34,412 nucleotides of DNA from Muribaculaceae bacterium (GTDB lineage: Bacteria; Bacteroidota; Bacteroidia; Bacteroidales; Muribaculaceae): positions 1 through 34,412 of the forward strand of contig JAFSYB010000029.1 in the NCBI GenBank assembly GCA_017443765.1. Direction: 5' to 3'. This document shows, in pieces, positions 9,014 through 16,895 of this stretch; position 1 is the stretch's first letter; each line of letters opens with the position of its first letter. The position numbers were made by a program, and so were the translations under genes. The notes beneath the pieces were generated by a model that was not told where the DNA came from, did no database searches, and worked only from the letters and a program-made list of their open reading frames with translations.

Positions 9014-9397
9014 ATGGACATCGAACTGCTGATAAAACAAGTGATGGATTGTGCAATGACCGTACGCCGTAAACTCATGCCAGGCTATCTTGAAAAAGTA
9101 TACGAGAATGCCTTGGTTATCGAATTGAAAAAGGCAGGAATATCGGCTCAACAGCAACAATCACTGGAAGTTACATATGATGGCCAAGTTGTTGGATATT
9201 ATATTCCTGATATAGTGGTTGAAAATTGCTTGATATTGGAAATCAAAGCAGTCGAGCACCTTTTGGAAACTCATGAGGCGCAATTGGTCAATTATTTGAC
9301 CACTACTGGAATCAAAGATGGACTGCTCATAAATTTTGGCAATCAAAACAAAATACAAATCAAACGCAAATACCGCACATATCGACCAAAGAATTGA
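9014..9397 (+). CDS. GxxExxY family protein (PD-(D/E)xK-like)
   Basis: This 127-residue protein has the family-defining G24-x-x-E27-x-x-Y30 (PGYLEKVYENAL). A nuclease-like core follows: P65-D66, then E76-x-K78 (YIPDIVVEN, LILEIKAVE), and finally HEAQLVNYL. The PD-x(9)-ExK spacing fits the PD-(D/E)xK fold, so DNA or RNA cleavage is plausible, but no function is established for the family. The gene is AT-rich compared with the flanking suf genes. It is almost exactly bounded by 48-bp inverted repeats, the right one starting two bases after its stop. This shows that gene and repeats travel as one unit. Confidence 0.88.
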   Translation: MDIELLIKQVMDCAMTVRRKLMPGYLEKVYENALVIELKKAGISAQQQQSLEVTYDGQVVGYYIPDIVVENCLILEIKAVEHLLETHEAQLVNYLTTTGIKDGLLINFGNQNKIQIKRKYRTYRPKN

Positions 9398-9398
9398 T

Positions 9399-9446
9399 CT
9401 TATGTTCTTATGTCAACCGCCATCAAATGCTTATGTTCTTATGTCT
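9399..9446 (-). repeat. Right 48-bp terminal inverted repeat of the GxxExxY cassette
   Basis: This is the inverted partner of 8957-9004. It contains CTTATGTTCTTATGTC twice (9399-9414 and 9430-9446), separated by AACCGCCATCAAATG. It begins two bases after the GxxExxY stop and ends 39 bases before the sufC start. Confidence 0.9.
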
Positions 9447-9485
9447 TAAATACAGAGTTTTGTTCTTTTAGTTTATATTTTTAAT

Positions 9486-10241
9486 ATGCTTGAGATTAGA
9501 GATTTACGCGCCTCGGTTGAGGGGAAGGAGATATTGAAAGGGGTGAACCTGACGGTTCGCCCGGGTGAAGTACACGCCATTATGGGTCCCAACGGGAGCG
9601 GCAAGAGCACGCTGAGCGCGGTGCTCACCGGCAACCCGGCCTACACCGTCACCGGCGGCGCCGTCACATTCTGCGGCAAGGACCTGCTCGCCCTCTCGCC
9701 CGAAGACCGCGCCCACGAGGGATTGTTCCTGAGTTTCCAATACCCGGTGGAGATTCCCGGTGTGTCGATGACGGGCTTCATGACAGCCGCCGTCAACGCC
9801 AAGCGCCGCTACCATGGCGAGAAAGAGCTGTCGGCCAGCGAGTTCCTCAAACTGATGCGGGAGCGCCGTGCCGTGGTGGAGTTGGACAACAAACTCGCCT
9901 CGCGCGCCGTGAACGAGGGGTTCAGCGGCGGCGAGAAGAAGCGCAACGAGATTTTCCAGATGGCCATGCTCGAGCCGCGGCTGAGCATCCTCGACGAGAC
10001 CGACAGCGGCCTCGACATCGACGCGCTGCGCATCGTGGCCGGCGGCGTGAACCGCCTCAAGAGCCAGGACAACGCCACCATCGTCATCACACACTACCAG
10101 CGCCTGCTCGACTACATCAAGCCCGACTTCGTGCACATCCTCTACAAAGGCCGCATCGTGATGAGCGCCGGCCCCCAGCTCGCCCTCGAACTCGAGGAAA
10201 AAGGCTACGACTGGATTAAGCAAACCATCGACAACGAGTGA
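9486..10241 (+). CDS. sufC: Fe-S assembly ATPase SufC
   Basis: This 251-residue ABC-type ATPase powers conformational changes in the SufBCD scaffold. Visible motifs are Walker A (GPNGSGKSTL), a Q-loop (LFLSFQYPVEIPG), the signature FSGGEKKRNEI typical of SufC, Walker B plus D-loop (LSILDETDSGLDIDAL) and the switch His (IVITHYQRLLDYI). The family length is normal. The distance from sufB (about 550 bases, filled by the GxxExxY cassette) and from sufD (about 2.3 kb, filled by an R-M pair) is abnormal for a suf operon. Confidence 0.96.
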   Translation: MLEIRDLRASVEGKEILKGVNLTVRPGEVHAIMGPNGSGKSTLSAVLTGNPAYTVTGGAVTFCGKDLLALSPEDRAHEGLFLSFQYPVEIPGVSMTGFMTAAVNAKRRYHGEKELSASEFLKLMRERRAVVELDNKLASRAVNEGFSGGEKKRNEIFQMAMLEPRLSILDETDSGLDIDALRIVAGGVNRLKSQDNATIVITHYQRLLDYIKPDFVHILYKGRIVMSAGPQLALELEEKGYDWIKQTIDNE

Positions 10242-10295
10242 GTGCCCATGACGACCGCAAACCACCCTTGAACAGCAGCGACTTTATTCAAAACG

Positions 10296-11468
10296 ATGAA
10301 AGAATACAGTGAAATAAAAAAAGACCTCGAGCAGCACTTTCATGGCAATGATGCGGCCTATGTGACGCATTATATGCAAAATCCCGAAGCGTATAGCGAC
10401 AATGAAATCCAAAGCATCGTTTCGGAACCGGCTGTTAGCTATAGCCGCTCACTGACATTGCCTGTCTTCTTTGATGTCCCGTTTCCACCACCCAGCAACC
10501 CCGATTTCACATTCATTGACTTGTTTGCCGGCATCGGAGGATTCAGAATTGCGATGCAGCATCACGGTGGAAAGTGTGTGTTCTCGTCCGAGTTCAACCT
10601 GAATGCCCAGCGTGTGTATGAAGCTAATTATGGAGAGTTCCCATACGGCGACATCACGCAAATAGATGAGAAAACCATACCCTGGCACGATGTGCTTTGT
10701 GCCGGTTTCCCCTGCCAACCATTCAGCATTTCAGGAAAGATGAAGGGGTTTGAAGACACTCGCGGAACCCTCATCTACGACGTGTTCCGGATTATCAACG
10801 CCAAGAAACCAAAAGTCGTTTTTCTTGAAAATGTCAAGCATCTCGTTTACCATGACAATGGCAAGACGCTTTCCACAATTATCGAAGGACTGGCCTCGTT
10901 AGGATACAAATCGTCCCACAAGGTGCTTAATGCTTCTGATTTCGGCGTGGCGCAAAATCGTGAACGCATCATCATTATTGCGCACCGGGAAAAGGTCTTT
11001 GACTTCTCGAAGCTGAACAGGCAACCGCATATAGCGATAAAAGATATCGTTGATGGCCCCGACACGGAGTTTGAGTATCTCCAGGAACCTTATACGTTGC
11101 TTGACAAGTTCACCACCCAGCCATCAGGTTTGATTTTTGTTGGGTACCGCAACAAAAAAATCCGCAAAGCTGGTGTTCGGCCCGGAACCGAGCATCTTTC
11201 AAGGGTACACAAGCAACCAAATAGGATTTATTCCATCGAGGGCGTTCATCCGGCTTTGCCTTCTCAGGAAACCTCGGGCAGGTTCTGGATTTATGATGGG
11301 AACACGGTAAGAAAATTAACGATAAACGAATGTTACCGAATCATGGGATTCCCCGACAGTTTCATCAAAGCAACAAGCTTGGGTGACCAATATCGCCAAG
11401 TTGGTAACTCAGTGTGCATTCCCATGATTGAAGAAATCACAAAACAGATTAAAGCACAACTACTATGA
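10296..11468 (+). CDS. DNA (cytosine-5-)-methyltransferase, type II R-M
   Basis: This 390-residue C5 methyltransferase shows motif I (FIDLFAGIGGFRIAM), motif IV with the catalytic Cys (GFPCQPFSISGKMKGF), motif VI (FLENVKHL), motif VIII (QNRERI), motif IX (NECYRIMGFP) and motif X (GNSVCIP). The roughly 65-residue N-terminal extension contains AVSYSRSL, shared with the methyltransferase at 1185-2252. It starts 54 bases after sufC on the same strand with no recognisable promoter, so it is probably read through from the suf promoter. Its last four bases (ATGA) overlap the next gene. It is AT-richer than sufC and sufD. Confidence 0.92.
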   Translation: MKEYSEIKKDLEQHFHGNDAAYVTHYMQNPEAYSDNEIQSIVSEPAVSYSRSLTLPVFFDVPFPPPSNPDFTFIDLFAGIGGFRIAMQHHGGKCVFSSEFNLNAQRVYEANYGEFPYGDITQIDEKTIPWHDVLCAGFPCQPFSISGKMKGFEDTRGTLIYDVFRIINAKKPKVVFLENVKHLVYHDNGKTLSTIIEGLASLGYKSSHKVLNASDFGVAQNRERIIIIAHREKVFDFSKLNRQPHIAIKDIVDGPDTEFEYLQEPYTLLDKFTTQPSGLIFVGYRNKKIRKAGVRPGTEHLSRVHKQPNRIYSIEGVHPALPSQETSGRFWIYDGNTVRKLTINECYRIMGFPDSFIKATSLGDQYRQVGNSVCIPMIEEITKQIKAQLL

Positions 11469-12577
11469 CTATTGATGACATCAAATCATTCCTTGAAGAA
11501 GAATATGCCCATGCCATGCGTCTTGCTTCTGGAAAAGACAAACCGATTTGTGATTTAGAAGCCGATATTAGACATTGGCTTGATATAGTCATTAATCGTT
11601 CTGAGTCGGCTAAGGGTGTTTTCACTGTGCTTTTGACCAGTGTTGTGTATAAAATTGTTGACCCTAATCAGGACATACGCATTCACCAATCAGATATCCC
11701 TGGCGGAAATGGCTACTCTGGCCGTTCTTTTGACACTAAATATATCACACCTTTTTTAAAAGAACACCGGTTTCCCAGCATGGCTGAAAGCGGGTGGCTT
11801 ACTCGCTCATTGGAACAAAAATCGCCATATAATTTAGATTATAAAGGTGCAATTCGCCCAGCCATATTAAAAGACGCGTTTTTAAAAACACTTAATGGAA
11901 TTGAACAAGGCTGTGATTGCAGAAAGATATTAAGTTACATCTTGCAAAGCTTAATTATTCAGCGCGACAGCCATCAGATTTTGCTGGCCAAACCTCAAAA
12001 GTTGAGGATTCCTCAGATTGTTGAGCTATTGGATTCTCATTTTCATCACAAATACCAATCAGCTGGAGCCTCAAGGTTGCCGGTTTTAGCACTGTTCGCA
12101 TTATATCAGTCCATGATTGGATTTGGGAGGTTTGAGAATAAGATATTACTACCATTGGAAAAACACACTTCGGCAGATTCGAGGAGTGGACGATTTGGGG
12201 ATATTGATATTACGGATGCCGACAAGACGGAATTTGAGGCTGTCGAAGTGAAATTCGACATTCCCATAACGCTCAACATTGTTGAAAGAGCTATTGAAAA
12301 GATACAACCATCAGCCTTAAACAGATACTACATTTTATCAACAGCCTCGGTAAGACAAAGCAATGAAGATATCATCGAGAAAGAGTGCAGGAAACTTAGC
12401 GCTGTACATGGTTGTCAGTTGATAGTCAATGGAGTTTTACCAACTATCAAATATTTGTTGCGGATTGTCACTGACACGGGTAAGTTCGTTTCCAACTATG
12501 TTTCTTTGTTGGAATCCGATGAAACCATTAATTTTGAGCACAAACTTGTTTGGAATGAATTGGTGAGTAATATTTAA
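11465..12577 (+). CDS. Type II restriction endonuclease (partner of 10296 methyltransferase)
   Basis: This 370-residue protein is translationally coupled by ATGA to the methyltransferase. It contains GYSGRSFDTKYITPFLKE, a segment I associate with type II endonucleases of the SacI-like group, though I cannot confirm the family. It also has a clear PD-(D/E)xK-type core: FGDIDITD (acidic residues) followed by EFEAVEVKFD (E-x-K). The cleavage site cannot be deduced. The stop is only 11 bases before the sufD ATG. The pair therefore sits precisely between sufC and sufD without damaging either. Low GC relative to suf supports horizontal acquisition. Confidence 0.8.
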   Translation: MTIDDIKSFLEEEYAHAMRLASGKDKPICDLEADIRHWLDIVINRSESAKGVFTVLLTSVVYKIVDPNQDIRIHQSDIPGGNGYSGRSFDTKYITPFLKEHRFPSMAESGWLTRSLEQKSPYNLDYKGAIRPAILKDAFLKTLNGIEQGCDCRKILSYILQSLIIQRDSHQILLAKPQKLRIPQIVELLDSHFHHKYQSAGASRLPVLALFALYQSMIGFGRFENKILLPLEKHTSADSRSGRFGDIDITDADKTEFEAVEVKFDIPITLNIVERAIEKIQPSALNRYYILSTASVRQSNEDIIEKECRKLSAVHGCQLIVNGVLPTIKYLLRIVTDTGKFVSNYVSLLESDETINFEHKLVWNELVSNI

Positions 12578-12588
12578 TTCTATTGCAA

Positions 12589-13935
12589 ATGAACGCATTA
12601 CAACAATATATCGACCTCTATTTAGAACACAGGGCGTTGCTGGAACAGCATTCCGCTCCGGCTCTGGGTGCATTGCGAGCCAGCGCGTTAGAGGCTTTGC
12701 AGGGAGCCCGCCTGCCGCGCAGGGGCAGCGAGGACTACGAAGCCACCGACTTGGAGGCGGTGTTTGCACCCGACTATGGCGTGAACCTCACGCGCCTTGA
12801 CTATGCCATCGACCCGGCCGAGAGTTTCCGCTGCGATGTGCCCAACCTGAGCACCTGCCTGCTGCACACTTTCAACGATGTGCCGCACATCAGTGAGCTG
12901 TCGCGCCGCAACTGCGGTGCGGTGTGCGTGGAAACCCTTGCCGAGGCCGCTGCGCGCCACTCCGAGGTGCTGGCGGCGCATCTGGGCCGGCTCTCGGCCC
13001 GGGGCGACCTCACGGCCTGGCTCAACACACTCTTGGCGCAGGACGGCCTGCTGGTGTATGTGCCGGCCGGGGTCACTGCCCCCAAGCCCATCCAGCTGCT
13101 CAACATCCTCTCGGCCGCCCAGCCCACGATGGCTGTGCGCCGCCTACTGGTGGTGGCCGAGGCCGATGCCCACGTGCGACTGCTGGCCTGCGACCACACA
13201 CAGGGGAGCGGCGTCGAGAGCCTGAACCTGCAGGTGGTGGAGCTTGTGGCCGGCCCGCGCGCCACCATCGACTACTACGACCTGGAGGAGAGTGGCACCG
13301 ACACGCGCCGCGTGTCGAGCATCTTTGTCGAGCAGCACGAGGGCAGCGAGGTGCTCATCGACGGCATCACACTCACCAACGGCATCACCCGCAACAACTT
13401 CCACATCGTGGTGGCCGGCGAGCATGCCGACACGCAGCTGCTGGGCATGACCATCGCCAGCGACACACAACACGTCGACACACGCTCGTTTGTCAGCCAC
13501 AACGCGCCGCGCTGCACCAGCAACCAGATGTTTAAATATGTGCTCAGCGACCAGGCCGTGGGTGCCTTTGCCGGCAAGGTGCTCATTCAGGAAGGCTGTC
13601 CGCGTGTGGAGGCCTACCAGGGCAACCGCAACCTGTGCGCCTCGCCGCAGGCCAAGATGCACACCAAGCCCCAACTGGAAATCTACACCGACGATGTGAA
13701 AGCCTCGCACGGCACCACCATTGGCCAGCTCGACCAGGAGGCCATGTTCTATATGCGCACCCGCGGGGTGCCCGAGGGCGAGGCCCGCCGGCTGCTCATG
13801 CAGGCATTCATGGCCGATGTCGTCGACGGCGTGCGCCTCGACGTGCTGCGCGACCGCCTGCACCACCTGGTGGAGAAGCGCTTCGACGGCACCCTGGCCG
13901 CCTGCAACGGCTGCGCCGTGTGCTCAACAAATTAA
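12589..13935 (+). CDS. sufD: Fe-S cluster assembly protein SufD
   Basis: This 448-residue SufD partners SufB and SufC in the cluster scaffold. Typical segments are PRRGSEDYEATDLEAVF near the N-terminus, LLVYVPAGVTAPKPIQLLNI, GAFAGKVLIQEGCPRVEAYQ, NLCASPQAKMHTKPQLEIY, then DDVKASHGTTIGQLDQEAMF, the conserved C-terminal core. I prefer the ATG at 12589 over the in-frame TTG two codons earlier. The first few codons are AT-rich, like the R-M genes just upstream; the GC-rich suf composition resumes about 40 bases in. sufS follows after 52 bases. Confidence 0.95.
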   Translation: MNALQQYIDLYLEHRALLEQHSAPALGALRASALEALQGARLPRRGSEDYEATDLEAVFAPDYGVNLTRLDYAIDPAESFRCDVPNLSTCLLHTFNDVPHISELSRRNCGAVCVETLAEAAARHSEVLAAHLGRLSARGDLTAWLNTLLAQDGLLVYVPAGVTAPKPIQLLNILSAAQPTMAVRRLLVVAEADAHVRLLACDHTQGSGVESLNLQVVELVAGPRATIDYYDLEESGTDTRRVSSIFVEQHEGSEVLIDGITLTNGITRNNFHIVVAGEHADTQLLGMTIASDTQHVDTRSFVSHNAPRCTSNQMFKYVLSDQAVGAFAGKVLIQEGCPRVEAYQGNRNLCASPQAKMHTKPQLEIYTDDVKASHGTTIGQLDQEAMFYMRTRGVPEGEARRLLMQAFMADVVDGVRLDVLRDRLHHLVEKRFDGTLAACNGCAVCSTN

Positions 13936-13941
13936 AAGTAG

Positions 13942-13986
13942 AATAAGGCCAATAAGCCCAATTAGCCCAATAAGTCCCATTTGTCC
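13942..13986 (+). repeat. Five 9-bp tandem repeats between sufD and sufS
   Basis: Five degenerate copies of AATAAGCCC (AATAAGGCC, AATAAGCCC, AATTAGCCC, AATAAGTCC, CATTTGTCC) fill the sufD-sufS spacer and run to the base before the AATG that carries the sufS start codon. The array length could alter the spacing of upstream translation signals for sufS. Confidence 0.85.
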
Positions 13987-13987
13987 A

Positions 13988-15196
13988 ATGAATATTGAAT
14001 CCATTCGATCGGAATACCCAATTCTGAGCCGTGAGGTGGCCGGCAAGCCGCTCATCTACCTCGACAATGCCGCCACGTCGCAGACGCCGCGCTGCGTGGT
14101 CGAGGCCATCAACGAGATGTACTACCGGCACAAGGCCAACGTGCACCGCGGCGTGCACACGCTGTCGCAGGAAGCCACCGACCATGTGGAGGCCACCCGC
14201 GAGCGCGTGCGGCAGTTCATCAACGCCGCCAGCAACGACGAGGTGATTTTCACGCGGGGCACCACCGAGGGCATCAACCTGGTGGCCTCGTCGCTCGGCG
14301 AGCAACTCTACAGCGGCGACGAAATCATTCTCACCGTGATGGAGCACCACAGCAACATTGTGCCTTGGCAGCTTATCGGCCGCCGCAAGCGCATCCGCAT
14401 CCGCGCTGTGCCCATCAGCGATGATGGCGTGCTCGACCTCGAAGCATTCGAGGATATGTTCACCGACTCCACGCGCTTGGTGGCACTCACCCACGTGAGC
14501 AACGTGCTGGGCACGGTGAACCCCGTCAAGGAAATGATTGCCATCGCCCACCGCCATGGCGTGCCGGTGCTTATCGATGGTGCCCAGGCCGCACCGCACA
14601 TCCCCATCGATGTGCAAGACCTGGACTGCGACTTCTACGCGCTGTCGAGCCACAAGATGTATGGTCCGGCCGGCGTGGGGGTGCTCTACGGCAAGCGGCA
14701 CTGGCTGGAAAACATGGAACCCTATCAGGGCGGTGGCGAGATGATTGGGCGCGTGACCTTTGAGCGCACCACCTTTGCCAACCTGCCGTTCAAGTTCGAG
14801 GCCGGCACGCCCGACTTTGTGGGCATCGCCGCCTTTGGCGCCGCCATCGACTACGTGCAGCGCCTGGGCCTTGACAACATCGCCGCCCACGAACACGCGT
14901 TGCTCGAGGCTGCCACGCAGGGACTGATGACTATCGAGGGCATGCGCATCTTTGGCACCGCGCCGGGCAAGAGTGCGGTGGTGTCGTTCATAGTGCGCGA
15001 CATCAGCAGCTACGACATGGGACTGCTGCTCGACAAGCTGGGCGTGGCCGTGCGCACCGGACACCACTGCGCCCAGCCGCTCATGGACCGCTACGGTGTA
15101 ACCGGCACCGTGCGCGCCTCGTTTGCCCTCTACAACACACTCGACGAGGTGGAGCGCTTCGTGGCCGCCGTGCGCCGTGTGGCCGAGATGTTTTGA
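13988..15196 (+). CDS. sufS: Cysteine desulfurase SufS
   Basis: This 402-residue PLP enzyme takes sulfur from cysteine for cluster assembly. The N-terminal signature is YLDNAATSQTP. The PLP-binding Lys is residue 223 in LSSHKMYGPAGVGVLYG, and the sulfur-accepting Cys is residue 361 in RTGHHCAQPLMDRYG, the SufS-type short active-site loop. The frame is open further upstream, inside sufD, but the ATG at 13988 gives the standard N-terminus (MNIESIRSEYP). It is the last gene of the suf operon here. No sufE or sufU-type partner is seen in the window. Confidence 0.95.
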   Translation: MNIESIRSEYPILSREVAGKPLIYLDNAATSQTPRCVVEAINEMYYRHKANVHRGVHTLSQEATDHVEATRERVRQFINAASNDEVIFTRGTTEGINLVASSLGEQLYSGDEIILTVMEHHSNIVPWQLIGRRKRIRIRAVPISDDGVLDLEAFEDMFTDSTRLVALTHVSNVLGTVNPVKEMIAIAHRHGVPVLIDGAQAAPHIPIDVQDLDCDFYALSSHKMYGPAGVGVLYGKRHWLENMEPYQGGGEMIGRVTFERTTFANLPFKFEAGTPDFVGIAAFGAAIDYVQRLGLDNIAAHEHALLEAATQGLMTIEGMRIFGTAPGKSAVVSFIVRDISSYDMGLLLDKLGVAVRTGHHCAQPLMDRYGVTGTVRASFALYNTLDEVERFVAAVRRVAEMF

Positions 15197-15221
15197 GCTA
15201 ACTGGCTTTTTGGCCAACTGA

Positions 15222-15253
15222 TTTGTCGCTGTGACAGTTTTTTACTACATTTG
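15222..15253 (+). promoter_or_regulatory. Promoter of the CotH-family gene
   Basis: TTTG at 15222-15225, 20 bases, then TACATTTG at 15246-15253. This is a near-consensus Bacteroidetes promoter, about 30 bases before the start codon at 15282. Confidence 0.7.
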
Positions 15254-15281
15254 CACTTTGAAAACCAAAACTCGAGAACTA

Positions 15282-16763
15282 ATGAGCTTGTTGACAATGT
15301 GTTGCTTGCGGCTTCGTGTGGGTGTGCTGTTGATGTGCGCAGCCGTGGCCCATGCCGCCCCCGCCTGGGCGGCGCGCATGGTGGGAATGGGCGATGGCAA
15401 CGATTCGGTGGCATTCACCCACATTACCCGCCTGGGACTGCCGGTGCTCGACATCCAACTTGCGGGGGGCGAGTGGCCCACAGCAGAATATGTGGTGGCA
15501 CCCGAAGGACACTGGGGAAAGAGCATCGTCAACCCCACCCGGGTGCCGGGACGGATGCAGATGTACGTCGGGGGCAGCGTGGTCTACGACACCGGCGAGT
15601 ATGTCGATGCCGACAGCGTGACCGGCATGACCCTGAGAATACGCGGCAACTCCACAGCGTGGAAAGAGAAGAAACCCTACAAAATCAAGCTTCAGCACAA
15701 GGCCGACCTGCTGCGGCGCGACAGCATCGACGGGCGCGACAAGAACTGGGCGCTCATACGCGACGAACACCTGTTTGCAATGCAAGGCTTTGAGGTGAAC
15801 CGCATTCTGGGAATGCCGTGGACACCCGGATACCAATATGTGAACGTGGTCATCAACAACCGATATGAGGGCATTTATATGCTGGTGGAATCGGTGAGGC
15901 GCAACACCGACTGCCGCCTGAATGTGTCGAAAGAAGGCTACATCTTTGAGAGCGACGCCTATTGGTGGAAAGAACCCATTTATCTCACATCGGGCATCTA
16001 CAACCGCCTTCGCTACACGTTCAAGTACCCCGACGAAGACGACTTCACAGCTGCCGACACGCTGTATATGACCTCGCTTGTTCGCCAAATGGAGCGCAGC
16101 TACATGCGCGACAATTATCCCGAAGTCATCGACGTGCGCTCGTATGCCGCCTGGTGCCTGGGGCACGACATCCTGGGCACGAAGGACTACCCCGGCACCA
16201 ACCGGTTCTATCTCAAATATGACAAGAGCGACACCACACGCGTGGTGATGCCCCTGCTGTGGGACTTCGACTCGTCGGAATCGGTGGCCGACAACTGGTC
16301 GCAGCCGCACCTGTGGTTCTACTCCTACCTATTCAACAATGCCAACCGCACCTTTGTCGATGAGTTTGTCAATCTATGGAACCGTGTGAGCCCCACGCTG
16401 TACGAGACCATTTTCACGCATTTCGACACCATGCGCCGTTCACGCGAGGGATCGGCCATCTCGCTGTCGCTCCAGCTCAACAACCAGCGCTGGGGAACCA
16501 GCTACTTGATTTACACCTGCTTCATCGACCGGCCAGCATGGATCAAGAGCCGCGTGGAATGGCTCAACGCCGAGGTGGCCAAGCTCAATGCCACAATGGG
16601 CGATGTAGACCTCAATGGCCATGTGGATGTGGACGACGTGAACGCGGTTATCAATATGATTCTTGAGTATGCCGAGCCCAATCTGGCAACAGGCGACATG
16701 AATGGCGACGGAAAGCTCGATGTGGTTGACCTGCAAGCTATCATTGACCTGGTCTTGAAGTAG
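15282..16763 (+). CDS. Secreted CotH-family protein with C-terminal dockerin-like domain
   Basis: This 493-residue protein begins with a signal peptide (MSLLTMCC, then a hydrophobic run to AHAAPAWA). The CotH-like kinase fold is indicated by RIRGNSTAWKEKKPYKIKL, DKNWALIRDEHLF, YEGIYMLVESV and MPLLWDFDSSES. CotH proteins phosphorylate proteins in spore coats. In Bacteroidetes, secreted CotH homologues are often found in surface or cellulosome-like proteins, and their target is unknown. The last 60 residues contain two EF-hand-like repeats (GDVDLNGHVDVDDVNAVINM and GDMNGDGKLDVVDLQAIIDL). I chose the ATG at 15282 because the longer frame starts upstream of the promoter-proximal leader. Confidence 0.85.
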   Translation: MSLLTMCCLRLRVGVLLMCAAVAHAAPAWAARMVGMGDGNDSVAFTHITRLGLPVLDIQLAGGEWPTAEYVVAPEGHWGKSIVNPTRVPGRMQMYVGGSVVYDTGEYVDADSVTGMTLRIRGNSTAWKEKKPYKIKLQHKADLLRRDSIDGRDKNWALIRDEHLFAMQGFEVNRILGMPWTPGYQYVNVVINNRYEGIYMLVESVRRNTDCRLNVSKEGYIFESDAYWWKEPIYLTSGIYNRLRYTFKYPDEDDFTAADTLYMTSLVRQMERSYMRDNYPEVIDVRSYAAWCLGHDILGTKDYPGTNRFYLKYDKSDTTRVVMPLLWDFDSSESVADNWSQPHLWFYSYLFNNANRTFVDEFVNLWNRVSPTLYETIFTHFDTMRRSREGSAISLSLQLNNQRWGTSYLIYTCFIDRPAWIKSRVEWLNAEVAKLNATMGDVDLNGHVDVDDVNAVINMILEYAEPNLATGDMNGDGKLDVVDLQAIIDLVLK

Positions 16764-16804
16764 CTACAAGCTACGAGCTACGAGCTACGAGCTACAAGCT
16801 ACGA
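16763..16804 (+). repeat. Six 7-bp tandem repeats (GCTACRA)
   Basis: Six consecutive heptamers GCTACAA/GCTACGA begin at the last base of the CotH-gene stop codon. The array is non-coding and 91 bases upstream of the GH97 start. Similar GCTACGA runs are common in Bacteroidales intergenic DNA (from memory). Confidence 0.9.
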
Positions 16805-16895
16805 GTAAATGAGTAAGGGGTTGTCTATCAGCTGTAATTGCGAGCCAGTTGCTTACTTGCGAAACTTAATAATCATTTTTTACTAAATATTGACT

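Larger units (their letters stand above)
8957..9446. mobile_element. 490-bp inverted-repeat-bounded GxxExxY cassette inside the suf operon
   Basis: The unit consists of the two 48-bp inverted repeats and the single GxxExxY gene between them. No transposase is encoded, so if mobile it must depend on an enzyme supplied elsewhere. No clear target-site duplication is visible: the left flank is T-rich (TTTTTT before AGAC) and the right flank is TAAAT. The core of the repeat recurs as the 34-bp tandem array at 5691. The call as a mobile cassette is inference from structure; repeats and gene are seen directly. Confidence 0.6.

Noticed and set aside
13808..15217. A 469-codon minus-strand frame opposite sufS
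   Set aside because: It is an antisense shadow of the clearly recognised cysteine desulfurase.
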